Positions 7,616 through 15,565 of a stretch of DNA of 40,946 nt are shown in pieces. Below the pieces are notes generated by a model. It ran no database searches, had not been told where the DNA came from, and saw only the letters and a list, made by a program, of their open reading frames with translations. Position 1 is the first letter of the stretch; each line of letters begins with the position of its first letter. This DNA comes from Bryobacterales bacterium (GTDB lineage Bacteria; Acidobacteriota; Terriglobia; Bryobacterales; Bryobacteraceae): the NCBI GenBank assembly GCA_016789785.1, contig JAEUQE010000053.1, forward strand, positions 1 to 40,946, written 5' to 3'. The translations under genes and the position numbers were made by a program.

Positions 7616-8035
7616 ATGGCAACCCTGAAGGGGTCGAAGACCCACGACAACTTGAAGTATGCGTTCGCCGGCGAAAGCCAGGCCAATCGCCGCTATCTGT
7701 ATTTCGCAAAGCAAGCCGACGTGGAGGGCTATCCTGACGTCGCGGGCCTCTTCCGCGATACTGCCGAGGGAGAAACCGGCCACGCGCACGGCCACCTGGA
7801 TTACCTGAAGAAGGTCGGCGACCCGGCCACCGATCTGCCCATCGGCGACACCTCCGCCAACCTGAAGGCCGCCATCGCCGGCGAGACTCACGAGTACACC
7901 GACATGTACCCCGGCATGGCGAAGACCGCGCGCGACGAGGGTTTCGGCGAGATCGCGGACTGGTTTGAAACGCTCGCCAAGGCCGAGAAGTCGCACGCGG
8001 GCCGCTTCCAGCAAGGTCTCGATTCCATCAGCTAG
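7616..8035 (+). CDS. Rubrerythrin without rubredoxin domain (erythrin type)
   Basis: A 139-residue four-helix-bundle di-iron protein that reduces hydrogen peroxide in the cytoplasm. Likely iron ligands are visible: E20 (AFAGESQAN), E53 and H56 (EGETGH), E90 and E93 (AGETHEY), and E124 with H127 (KAEKSH). Classical rubrerythrins have about 190 residues because of a C-terminal rubredoxin-like FeCys4 domain; here the protein ends after the fourth helix and has no cysteine. Electrons must therefore come from another protein, and the Fe-S oxidoreductase encoded next is the obvious candidate (inference). The start is the ATG at 7616, preceded by AAGGAG; the frame is open to 7574 but without family similarity. 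It lies 42 bases after the Fur-family gene. Confidence 0.93.
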   Translation: MATLKGSKTHDNLKYAFAGESQANRRYLYFAKQADVEGYPDVAGLFRDTAEGETGHAHGHLDYLKKVGDPATDLPIGDTSANLKAAIAGETHEYTDMYPGMAKTARDEGFGEIADWFETLAKAEKSHAGRFQQGLDSIS

Positions 8036-8054
8036 TCTTTCCACATCGGTCCCT

Positions 8055-8080
8055 CAGGGGCGGAGTGTTCCCCGCCCCTG
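8055..8080 (+). terminator. GC-rich hairpin between rubrerythrin and Fe-S oxidoreductase genes (attenuator or processing site)
   Basis: CAGGGGCGG (8055-8063) pairs perfectly with CCGCCCCTG (8072-8080) across an 8-base loop. No T-run follows directly (GCTTCCCTCC), so full termination is unlikely. Partial termination or 3'-end protection of the rubrerythrin mRNA would make rubrerythrin more abundant than the downstream products, but this is inference. Confidence 0.5.
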
Positions 8081-8117
8081 GCTTCCCTCCCGAGGTTATT
8101 TTTCAGCGAGTCCCATC

Positions 8118-9452
8118 ATGGCAGTCATCAAAGGTTCCCCAACACCCGGCCTCACCTATAACCCCAATGATCCGGTTTATTGGGACAAGAACGCCCTGCA
8201 CCAGGAGGTGGAACGGATCTTCGAGATCTGTCACGGCTGCCGCCTGTGCTTCAATCTGTGTCCCTCATTCCCCGCGCTGTTCGATGCTGTGGACAGGCAC
8301 GACGGCGATGTCCGCAAAGTGACCGCCGCCGAGACGGATCACATCATCGACACTTGCTATCAATGCAAGATCTGCTACGTAAAATGCCCCTACACGCCGG
8401 ATGACAAGCACGAGTTTCAGCTCGATTTTCCGCGCCTGCTGCTCCGCGCCAATGCGGTCCGGCGGAAGGACACCGGCATCCCGCTTCGATCCAAGATTCT
8501 CTCGCAGCCCGAGAGGATCGGGCAGATCGGCGGACTCACCCCGGACATGGCCAACTGGGCCAACAAGCAACCGTTGCTGCGCGGAGTGATGGAGTCCGTC
8601 ATCGGCATTCATAAGGACAAGCAGCTTCCCGAATTTCAAGCCGAGACATTCGAGAGCTGGTATCACTCGAGGCCCGCTCCCGAGGGCGATCCCAACCAGG
8701 CGGTGCTCTTCCATACCTGCTACGTGAACTACAACCAGCCTGAGATCGGCAAGGACGCCGTAGAGGTGTACTCGAAAAACGGCATCTCGCTCGGCTGCCC
8801 CAAGCAGAACTGCTGCGGCATGCCTGCGCTCGAAGCCGGCGACATCGAACTTGCGAAGAAGATGGCGACCACCAATGTCGCAACGCTCCTGCCACATGTC
8901 CGCGCGGGCAAGAAGGTAGTCGCGATCAACCCGACCTGTTCGTACATGCTCCGCAAAGAGTACACCGATCTCGTGACTTTGCCCGAGGCGCAGGAAGTCG
9001 CATCGGCCACCATGGATCTCTGCGAGTTCCTTTTCGAGCGTAAACGCAAAGGCCAGTTCAATCGCGATTTCAAGTCGACGCCCGGCAAGGTCGCCTATCA
9101 TGTGCCCTGTCATCTCAAGGCGCAGAACATCGGCTTCCGTTCACGTGACGTGATGCGCTTCATCCCCGGCACACAAGTCCGCATGGTGGAACAGTGCAGT
9201 GCGCACGACGGCACGTGGGCGATGAAGAAGGAGTTCTTCCCGCTGTCGATGCTGGCGGGCAAGAAGGCCTTCGATGAAATGAAAGAAGAGCCGAGCGACC
9301 TGATGGTTTCCGATTGCCCGCTCGCCGCCATCCAGTTTGAGCAGGCGATTGGCAATCGCCCGATGCATCCCATCCAGGTGCTCGCCCGGGCTTACCGGCC
9401 GGATGGATTCCCGGCACCCGTGGAACCCGCGGGCAAGGAGGAGAAGAAGTAA
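8118..9452 (+). CDS. GlpC-like Fe-S oxidoreductase (heterodisulfide-reductase-related)
   Basis: A 444-residue protein related to GlpC and HdrD. Two ferredoxin-type 4Fe-4S motifs are clear: C38-C41-C44-C48 and C80-C83-C86-C90. Then come two CCG-type domains. The first keeps C201, C232-C233 and C274. The second keeps only C331, C360 and C400: the usual CCGxxGT reads QCSAHDGT, and the later CxxC is CPLAA, so it probably does not bind a complete cluster. The ATG at 8118 gives the family-like MAVIKGSP; the frame is open upstream inside rubrerythrin without similarity. It lies between rubrerythrin and DUF3501, an arrangement known in other bacteria. A role in passing electrons to rubrerythrin is an inference. 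Confidence 0.88.
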   Translation: MAVIKGSPTPGLTYNPNDPVYWDKNALHQEVERIFEICHGCRLCFNLCPSFPALFDAVDRHDGDVRKVTAAETDHIIDTCYQCKICYVKCPYTPDDKHEFQLDFPRLLLRANAVRRKDTGIPLRSKILSQPERIGQIGGLTPDMANWANKQPLLRGVMESVIGIHKDKQLPEFQAETFESWYHSRPAPEGDPNQAVLFHTCYVNYNQPEIGKDAVEVYSKNGISLGCPKQNCCGMPALEAGDIELAKKMATTNVATLLPHVRAGKKVVAINPTCSYMLRKEYTDLVTLPEAQEVASATMDLCEFLFERKRKGQFNRDFKSTPGKVAYHVPCHLKAQNIGFRSRDVMRFIPGTQVRMVEQCSAHDGTWAMKKEFFPLSMLAGKKAFDEMKEEPSDLMVSDCPLAAIQFEQAIGNRPMHPIQVLARAYRPDGFPAPVEPAGKEEKK

Positions 9453-9455
9453 CTT

Positions 9456-10025
9456 ATGACCCCTGTCACCATTGAGGAAATCAAGAATATCGCAGAGTAT
9501 GAGGTGGAACGCGAGACCTGGCGTCCGCGGGTGCTCGCAATCAAGGACCGCCGCCGCATCCGGGTGGGCGATCATCTGACGTTCCTGTTTGAAAACCGCG
9601 AGACCGTGCGCTATCAGATTCAGGAGATGATGCGGATCGAACGCATCGTCAAGGCGCACGACATCGAACACGAAGTGGAAACGTATAACGAACTCATTCC
9701 CAAACCGAATGGTCTGGCGGCCTCTCTGCTGATTGAATACGAGACGCCGGAGCTTCGCGCCGTCTGGCTTCGCAAGCTATTAGGCTTGGAGAACCACATC
9801 TGGATCGAAGTGGGTTCGACGCCACGAGTGAAGGCTGTGTTCGATGATCGCCAGATCTCGACGGACAGGCTCAGTTCGGTGCAGTACATCTCGTTCCAGT
9901 TCACGCAGGAGCAAGTGGCGCAGTTCCCGAAAGGCGCGGCGATTGTCGTGGACCATCCGAGCTATCCGGCGCGCCTCGATTTCGACGCGGCGCAACTGGC
10001 AGAGCTATCGCAGGACTTCCGCTAA
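9456..10025 (+). CDS. DUF3501 family protein
   Basis: A 189-residue soluble protein of the DUF3501 family, recognised by its opening (TIEEIKNIAEYEVER), the RVGDHLTFLFENRETVRYQIQEMMRIE block and the C-terminal VQYISFQFT. It has no cysteines, no membrane segment and no catalytic motif I can name. It begins 4 bases after the stop of the Fe-S oxidoreductase, so it is translationally coupled. Family members are regularly encoded next to rubrerythrin and this oxidoreductase, which points to a shared function in peroxide detoxification. The biochemical role is unknown. Confidence 0.85.
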   Translation: MTPVTIEEIKNIAEYEVERETWRPRVLAIKDRRRIRVGDHLTFLFENRETVRYQIQEMMRIERIVKAHDIEHEVETYNELIPKPNGLAASLLIEYETPELRAVWLRKLLGLENHIWIEVGSTPRVKAVFDDRQISTDRLSSVQYISFQFTQEQVAQFPKGAAIVVDHPSYPARLDFDAAQLAELSQDFR

Positions 10026-10117
10026 CGCGTAAGGGCGCGCCGCGAGGAGTCTCCAAAACAGATCTGCCAGGAAATGTTTGGGAGGCGTTGCGCGGCGCGT
10101 CTTCGCTCAAAGACTCA

Positions 10118-10132
10118 TCGTTTCACGAACGA
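10118..10132. promoter_or_regulatory. Small palindrome upstream of parD, possible autoregulatory operator
   Basis: TCGTT-TCACG-AACGA is a 5-base inverted repeat that ends 14 bases before the parD start and overlaps its ribosome site (GAGGAA). Ribbon-helix-helix antitoxins bind such short palindromes in their own leaders. The match is short and could be chance. Confidence 0.3.
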
Positions 10133-10145
10133 GGAACTGACCGAA

Positions 10146-10427
10146 ATGGAATTCCAGTTCACGCCCGATCAAGAAGCTTTTGTCCGGCAGGCCATTGAAA
10201 CAGGCCGAGTGCGGAGCGAGGCGGAGGCCGTCCGCCAGGCTCTCTCCCTGTGGGAGGAACGCGAGCGTGTGAGACACGAGATCCTGGCGGATATCGATGC
10301 TGCCCAGCTTTCCGTATCCAGGGGCGAGGGGCGCATTCTCACCCAGCAATCTGTCCGGGAACTCGCCAGGGACGTCAAACGAAAAGGACGCGCTCGCCTC
10401 GCCGCTGGGGAGTCCAGGCCCCGCTAA
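10146..10427 (+). CDS. parD: ParD-family antitoxin (ribbon-helix-helix)
   Basis: A 93-residue protein with a ribbon-helix-helix N-terminus (MEFQFTPDQEAFVRQAIETGR, SEAEAVRQALSLWEERE) and a charged C-terminal tail, the layout of ParD/CopG-type antitoxins. The N-terminus binds DNA as a dimer and the tail normally neutralises the toxin. The ATG at 10146 follows GAGGAA at suitable distance. The stop codon overlaps the start of the next reading frame (TAATG), the usual coupling of parD with parE. The toxin frame is broken, so this antitoxin is probably an orphan. It looks intact, with no stop or frameshift. Confidence 0.82.
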   Translation: MEFQFTPDQEAFVRQAIETGRVRSEAEAVRQALSLWEERERVRHEILADIDAAQLSVSRGEGRILTQQSVRELARDVKRKGRARLAAGESRPR

Positions 10428-10727
10428 TGGCGCACCGCATCGCGCCGGAAGCCGAACTTGATCTTGACGACCTATGGCTCTATACCGCTCGAGATAGCGG
10501 TAGCCTCGAGGTTGCAGACAGGGTCGTGGATGCCATCACAGATCGATTCTGGCTGTTGTCTGTCCTGCTACCCGCATCTGGGACGCCCGGGATGAAGAAC
10601 TCGGACCGGGCTTGCGAAGCTTCCCAGTGGGCCAACACTCATCTTCTACAGATTGGACGGTCAGGAGGTCGTCATCCTCCGGGTCGTAAGTGGCAGCCGC
10701 GATGTGCAAGCTCTTTTCCGTGTCTGA
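10427..10727 (+). pseudogene. parE: parE toxin pseudogene with three frame-disrupting indels
   Basis: The first 44 codons read as ParE (MAHRIAPEAELDLDDLWLYT... up to WLLS). The family then continues in other frames: YPHLGRP (+1), RDEELGPGLRSFPVGQH (+2) and LIFYRLDGQEVVILRVVSGS followed by RDVQALFRV and a stop at 10725-10727 (+1). A tandem TGTC TGTC at 10557-10564 explains the first break: removing one copy gives WLLSCYPHLGRP in one frame. A 2-base loss near 10588 and a 1-base loss near 10638 account for the others, restoring about 99 codons. The frame that continues from the ATG reads through into unrelated sequence to 10759. An active toxin is very unlikely. Confidence 0.85.
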
Positions 10728-10766
10728 TTCATAGACTGCTCGTTTCGCGAAAGCGCTGAGCGATGG

Positions 10767-11801
10767 TCAAGCCGGCGTGATGGTCACCTTGCACGCGCCG
10801 TCGCGGCGATGCTCCAACATGTCGAACGCCGGGCCGATCCTTTCCATGGGGAGCGTGTGCGTGAGAAGCGGCGCGAAGCGGGCGGGATGCTGTTCCAGCA
10901 GACGAATCGCAAGATCGGTTTCGTGATTCGATCGCCTCACGTTGAACAGAGTAAGCTCCTTGCGGCGCGCTTCGTGAAATTCCAGCGGGATTATGGCTTC
11001 CGAAGGAATCCCCGTGTAGACCACACGCCCGCCATTTCGTGCCGCATAGAGGCTCTGGCTCATGGTCCTTTCCTTCGCCGCACAGTCGATCACGCAGTCC
11101 ACACCTCGACTGCCGGTGTCGTGTTTGATCTGCGCAACGATATCGTCCTGATGGGGATCGAGCACCTCGTCGGCTCCAAGCGATTTCGCGAGCGCGCGCC
11201 GTTCGGCAACGGGCTCTACCACCCACACCCGCTCGATCCCGGAGAGCTTCAACACACTCAGCGTCATCAGTCCGATCGGCCCGGCGCCGAAGACAACCGC
11301 GGTCTCGCCGGACTGGGGCTGGGCAAACTTCATGGAATGCAGCACTACGGCCAGCGGCTCGGCAAGCGACCCTTCGGCGAAACTGAGCGCTGGGGGCAAG
11401 GCCAGGACGTTCACCGCGGGCAAATTCACCACTTCCCGGAAGAAGCCGGGTTCACCGGGAGTGCTCAGGAATCGCAAATGGGCACACACGTTGTGACGGC
11501 CCGTCATGCAGAATTCGCAGTGGTAGCAGTAGATGGCCGGTTCCAGAATCGCGTGGTCCCCAGGTTGCCAGCCGGTCACACCGTCACCAGTCTTGAGAAC
11601 AACCCCAGCAGGTTCGTGGCCGATCACCGCGGGATAGACGCAAGGCGTATCACCGATGCCACCCTCCGCGTAATAGTGCATGTCCGAACCGCAGATTCCC
11701 ACCGTCCGGACAGAAACCTGGATCTCACCGGGGGCGGGTAGCGCGGGACTTTGATCAATGAGCCGGAATTGACGCACTCCGGCGAGTTCGGCAACCTTCA
11801 T
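10767..11801 (-). CDS. Zinc-dependent MDR alcohol dehydrogenase (sorbitol/L-idonate/threonine dehydrogenase-like)
   Basis: A 344-residue medium-chain dehydrogenase. Catalytic zinc ligands are C37 (GICGSD), H62-E63 (GHEPAG) and probably E148 (LAEPL). The structural zinc lobe has all four cysteines, C92, C95, C98 and C106. The NAD(P)-binding Rossmann fold shows GAGPIG (172-177) followed by VVEP, so the usual acidic end of beta-2 is present as a glutamate, favouring NAD. The closest family types are L-iditol/sorbitol and L-threonine 3-dehydrogenases; the substrate cannot be read from the sequence. It starts 15 bases after the stop of the zinc-ribbon gene on the same strand without a strong ribosome site, so coupling is likely. 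Confidence 0.88.
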   Translation of the reverse strand: MKVAELAGVRQFRLIDQSPALPAPGEIQVSVRTVGICGSDMHYYAEGGIGDTPCVYPAVIGHEPAGVVLKTGDGVTGWQPGDHAILEPAIYCYHCEFCMTGRHNVCAHLRFLSTPGEPGFFREVVNLPAVNVLALPPALSFAEGSLAEPLAVVLHSMKFAQPQSGETAVVFGAGPIGLMTLSVLKLSGIERVWVVEPVAERRALAKSLGADEVLDPHQDDIVAQIKHDTGSRGVDCVIDCAAKERTMSQSLYAARNGGRVVYTGIPSEAIIPLEFHEARRKELTLFNVRRSNHETDLAIRLLEQHPARFAPLLTHTLPMERIGPAFDMLEHRRDGACKVTITPA

Positions 11802-11816
11802 GTGAGTTCGGGAGGA

Positions 11817-12296
11817 CTACTTTTTGAACAGACTGTCGAATGCCGCGCGTGCGTCGCTGGAGTTGCGAGGCTCCGCCACTTTCGGTGCGACCACCGATGG
11901 ACTGGAGCCGTTGCTAGCGCCGGCGACGTCGCGAGCCACTGTGACACGCGGCTTGAACAGTTCACACTCGTTCTGCTGGTCCTTGTAGGCAATGCGCGCG
12001 GGAATCGGCTTCAGGCACTGGAAGCGCGTGGAAGGTTCGAAGTGCGCGCACTGTTTGCAGCAATGAAGCGGAGAATTGCATTTCGGGCAAGTGCCTTTGA
12101 AATCGACATCTGAAGGCAATGCCGTGGTGCAGTTCCAGCATCGGGCCGCAGTGACCGCTTGCACCAGACGCGGCAGGCGGGGGCCGGTCACGTCGAGAGG
12201 CAGGCGTTGTTTTGGTTTTTGCTGCTGGTCGCGAAAGGATGGCTCGCGATCGGAGTCTTGATAGCCCCGTTGCCGATATTTACGATCATTGTCCAT
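11817..12296 (-). CDS. Hypothetical zinc-ribbon protein
   Basis: A 159-residue protein with a basic, glutamine-rich N-terminus (about 1-35), a cysteine-rich centre and a low-complexity Ser/Ala/Pro tail. The centre has CWNC (53-56) and CPKC (70-73), a typical zinc ribbon, then CC-KQC (79-83), C94 and C111, enough for a second metal site. The ATG at 12296 is preceded by AAGGAG at 10 bases. A TTG at 12332 is also in frame but has no such site. The ribbon suggests nucleic-acid or protein contacts, but no function is assigned. It is the first gene of a probable two-gene unit with the dehydrogenase. Confidence 0.75.
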   Translation of the reverse strand: MDNDRKYRQRGYQDSDREPSFRDQQQKPKQRLPLDVTGPRLPRLVQAVTAARCWNCTTALPSDVDFKGTCPKCNSPLHCCKQCAHFEPSTRFQCLKPIPARIAYKDQQNECELFKPRVTVARDVAGASNGSSPSVVAPKVAEPRNSSDARAAFDSLFKK

Positions 12297-12716
12297 GACC
12301 GTGACGCTCCTTGGTGGATCCCTGTAGGTCAACGACCGGATCCCAGCGGACGTAGATCAATTGGGTAAGTCGCCTGGAGGGAGATTGCCCGCTCGATTCG
12401 CCTTCAGAATTCAAACTCGAAATGATATTGGATGGAATCTAGCGTCCATCCTGGCAGGCTCTCTAGGGATTAAGACGAAAGGCCGGTGAACTGTGTTCCA
12501 AGGGAATCCGTACCCCTGGTCTAGACGACCCACTTCCTATTTACCACGGAACCAGCCGCATCGCAACATTTTCCATGCAACTTGTTTTCGGACCGTTCCG
12601 CGGGAACCGGACGTCAACCCGCACACCCGCGGACACACCACCTCCGGTGCGCGGCCGGATCCACGGACCCGGCCACGGCCGTAATCACAATTCCACCAAT
12701 CACGAAATCCGAAAGC
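12297..12716. other. Intergenic region without a gene; two hairpins
   Basis: About 420 bases between the glycogen phosphorylase stop and the zinc-ribbon start, both on the minus strand. No open frame here has protein-like composition or a ribosome site. A hairpin at 12653-12674 (GGCCGG pairing with CCGGCC, extended inward to about 9 pairs with one G-U) is about 45 bases past the phosphorylase stop and could end its transcript, although no T-run follows. A second, GGATGG/CCATCC at 12430-12451, lies in the presumed leader of the zinc-ribbon gene. No promoter was recognised with confidence. Confidence 0.5.
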
Positions 12717-15257
12717 CTAATTCCATCGCATCAGCGCATAGCATGGCCGGCACAGTGGATCGTCCTGATCGTTGGGGCTGACTCGCATGGCATAGCCCAA
12801 GCGGCCCGTCATCGCCGGAACGAACTTCGCGGCAAACTCGCAAGTAGACCCATTTTCTGCAACCGGGGAAAGCGTCATTACTTGCGTCTCCTCCAGTTGC
12901 CCAATCGCGCCCACTCTGCCTACCACGGCTTCCACTTTCAAGTCTGAGGGGCGCAAACCTGCCAGTTCGACGACGGCCCGCATTGTTACGGGCTGGCCAC
13001 TTAGCACGCTGCGATCCGTCCCCGACCCTACGTCCAGAAGGCGCACATGTTCCCAGGCGCGGCGGACCTCACCATTCCAGAGTACCCGGCGGCGCGGACT
13101 CTCGTACTGTTCGCGTTCAAGATCCGCAAAAGCCCGATGTGCAGGTTCGTACATCTGCGTGTCGTACTCCTCCACCATTCGGGTGCAGTTGAATCGAGGG
13201 CTCAGATTCATCAGACACTGCTTGACGCGGCGCATCCACTCTTCCGGAAAGCCTTCGTCCTTCCTGTCGTAGTACATCGGCACAATTTCGTTTTCCAGTA
13301 GGGAGTAGATCGCGCCGGCATGGATCTCGTCCTGATCCTCGGTGTAGGGATCGCGATCGCCAATCGCCCAACTCCCCGACACTTCATACGCCTCGTCGTA
13401 CCAGCCATCGAGAATACTGAGGTTCAGAACTCCGTTCAGCCCAGCCTTCATGCCGCTGGTCCCGCAAGCCTCTTCGCCCCGTCTCGGAGTATTCAGCCAA
13501 AGGTCGACGCCCTGCACCAACTCACGCGCGACTTCGATGCCGTAGTCCTCAATGAACACCAGCCGCCGCGCGATCTCCGGATCACGCGTCATTTGGAAAA
13601 TCTCGCGGATCAGCATCTTCCCGGGATGATCCTTCGGATGCGCTTTGCCCGCATAGAGAATCTGCACGGGCATCTTCGTGTTCAGCAGGATCCGCTTCAG
13701 CCGGTTGATGTCCCGGAACAGAAGCGTCGCCCGCTTGTAAGTCGCAAACCGGCGCGCAAACCCGATGGTGAACGCGTCGGGGTCCAGCGTTTCGTGCAGG
13801 CGCCGCAACTCGGAGGCTGACGCCTTCCGGGCAATGGACTGCGCTACCAGCCGCTCCCTCGCAAACGTGATCAACGTTCGCTTGCGATGCCGCCGCGCTT
13901 CCCAGAGCTCTCCGCTTGGGATCTCCTTCACCATCTCCCACGTCTTCAAGTCGGTGTGATGCTCACGCCAGTCCGGAGGCAGGTAGTTGTCGTAAATGGT
14001 CGCCAGGTCGCCATTCAGCCAGGTGGGCAGGTGCACCCCGTTGGTCACCGACGTGATGGGCACTTCCCATGTCGGGAGGTCCGGCCATAGCTCCGACCAC
14101 ATCTGCTGGGAAACCTTCCGGTGAAGCTGGCTCACCGCGTTGCGGTACGAAGAGGTCTGCAGCGCGGAGATCGCCATGGAGAACGGCTCCTGCGCGTTAT
14201 GGGCGTTGCGCTTGCCAAGGCCCATCAACTGCTCGAATGTGAAGCCGGCGTCCTGGCAGTAGTCCCGGAAGTACATGTACATCAGCCCGGTGTCGAAAAG
14301 ATCGATCCCCGCGGGAACCGGTGTGTGAGTCGTGAAGACGTTGTTGCGTCTGGTCGCGTCCAGGGCCTCTTCGAAGGAGAATCCCCGGTCCTGCATCAGA
14401 AGCTTGATGCGCTCCAGGGCGAGAAACGCGGAGTGGCCTTCATTCATGTGGAAGGCCGTGGGACTGAGCCCGAGGGCGTGCAACGCGCGCATGCCACCAA
14501 TCCCAAGCACGATTTCCTGGCGAATGCGGAGGTGGATGTCGCCGCCGTACAACTGATCCGTGATGTCGCGGTTCTCTTCCGTAGTATTCTCCGGGACATT
14601 CGTGTCCAGCAGGTACAACTTCACCTGGCCGACATTCATGTGCCACACCTTGATGACGACTTCGCCCGTTGGAAGCGTAACGGATACTTTTACCTCGCTC
14701 CCGTCGGCATTCAGAGCCGGCAGCACGGGCAGGGTGTAGAAGTCGTTTTCAGGGTTCCGTTCGGACTGCCAGCCGTCGGGATTGAGCTTCTGCAGCAGGT
14801 AACCGCGCTGATAGAGAAGCCCCACCCCAAGAAGCGGAATCTGCGCATCGCTGGCCGACTTCAGGTGATCGCCGGAAAGGACGCCCAGGCCGCCGGAGTA
14901 AATCGGCATGCATTCCAGCAAGCCGTACTCCATCGAGAAATAGGCAACGAGCTTGTCTTTCACGACGGGCCGGGTCATGTAGGCGTCGTAAAGGTCGCAT
15001 GCTTTGCGATAGACCGACCGGTAGCGTTGATCCTTGGCCATCCGTTCGAGGGTACTCTGGGGGATCTGCCCCAGCATCAACACCGGATTGTGGCCGCAGG
15101 ACTTCCACAGGACAGGATCCAGGCGGCGAAAGACCGCACGGATGTTATGGTCCCAACTATAGATGACGTTGTAGGCCAGCTCCGAAAGACGAGAAAGCGC
15201 TTCGGGGAGAGCTGGAAGGACAAGGAATTCCTTAACTGGCTTTAATTCAAAAGGCAT
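12717..15257 (-). CDS. glgP: Alpha-glucan (glycogen/maltodextrin) phosphorylase, short form with DUF3417 N-terminus
   Basis: An 846-residue GT35 phosphorylase that releases glucose 1-phosphate from glycogen or maltodextrins with pyridoxal phosphate. The N-terminal ~110 residues are the DUF3417 domain (LPEALSRLSELAYNVIYSWD), typical of the Thermotoga/actinobacterial AglP branch rather than the E. coli GlgP/MalP branch. Then follow VAYFSMEYGLLE, YSGGLGVLSGDHLKSASD, AFHMNEGHSAFLALERI, TTHTPVPAGIDLFD, FARRFATYKRATLL and GTSGMKAGLNGVLNLS. In that last motif K604 is the PLP-binding lysine. The C-terminal ~120 residues form an additional beta-rich domain. It is a single-gene unit, divergent from the Rrf2 regulator. 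Confidence 0.95.
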   Translation of the reverse strand: MPFELKPVKEFLVLPALPEALSRLSELAYNVIYSWDHNIRAVFRRLDPVLWKSCGHNPVLMLGQIPQSTLERMAKDQRYRSVYRKACDLYDAYMTRPVVKDKLVAYFSMEYGLLECMPIYSGGLGVLSGDHLKSASDAQIPLLGVGLLYQRGYLLQKLNPDGWQSERNPENDFYTLPVLPALNADGSEVKVSVTLPTGEVVIKVWHMNVGQVKLYLLDTNVPENTTEENRDITDQLYGGDIHLRIRQEIVLGIGGMRALHALGLSPTAFHMNEGHSAFLALERIKLLMQDRGFSFEEALDATRRNNVFTTHTPVPAGIDLFDTGLMYMYFRDYCQDAGFTFEQLMGLGKRNAHNAQEPFSMAISALQTSSYRNAVSQLHRKVSQQMWSELWPDLPTWEVPITSVTNGVHLPTWLNGDLATIYDNYLPPDWREHHTDLKTWEMVKEIPSGELWEARRHRKRTLITFARERLVAQSIARKASASELRRLHETLDPDAFTIGFARRFATYKRATLLFRDINRLKRILLNTKMPVQILYAGKAHPKDHPGKMLIREIFQMTRDPEIARRLVFIEDYGIEVARELVQGVDLWLNTPRRGEEACGTSGMKAGLNGVLNLSILDGWYDEAYEVSGSWAIGDRDPYTEDQDEIHAGAIYSLLENEIVPMYYDRKDEGFPEEWMRRVKQCLMNLSPRFNCTRMVEEYDTQMYEPAHRAFADLEREQYESPRRRVLWNGEVRRAWEHVRLLDVGSGTDRSVLSGQPVTMRAVVELAGLRPSDLKVEAVVGRVGAIGQLEETQVMTLSPVAENGSTCEFAAKFVPAMTGRLGYAMRVSPNDQDDPLCRPCYALMRWN

Positions 15258-15565
15258 TCGACATCCTGAGGGCAGGATCTTTCACGATAGCAGAGCCGGA
15301 TGGTGGCTGTGCGGGGCGGCTGGGCAGGCTGTGCGGGCCGCCGTACGAGGCCGCTGTGCGGGGCGCCTGACTGGGCCCTGGCGCCGAACCACCCTAGCCC
15401 CACCGGACTTCCATCCGATTGTGCGATGGCGCGTCACAAGCGAGCGCCTCCCCGCCTGCCCTCAGACCGCCGCCCGGGTGGAAGCGATCTCCGGAGCCTC
15501 CCTTTGGCTTCTGGGCGCGAAGACTGTTTTCCGGTAGACTTGCACAGGGGCATAAGATAGAAGGT
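15258..15565. other. Divergent intergenic region with a short GC-rich repeat
   Basis: A stretch of 308 bases between glgP (minus) and the Rrf2 gene (plus), with no convincing gene. The decamer GCTGTGCGGG occurs three times, starting at 15306, 15328 and 15353 (spacing 22 and 25), within very GC-rich sequence. AGACT occurs as a direct repeat near 15522 and 15537, just upstream of the Rrf2 gene. Neither matches a binding site I know. Confidence 0.45.

Noticed and set aside
10427..10759. Intact alternative protein in the parE region
   Set aside because: The frame that continues from the ATG loses ParE similarity after WLLS and ends in non-conserved residues, while ParE pieces continue in the other frames, so it is a broken gene and not a new protein.
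12493..12684. Small plus-strand open frame in the intergenic region downstream of glgP
   Set aside because: The Pro/Arg/His-rich translation has no ribosome site and no domain; it fits random sequence.
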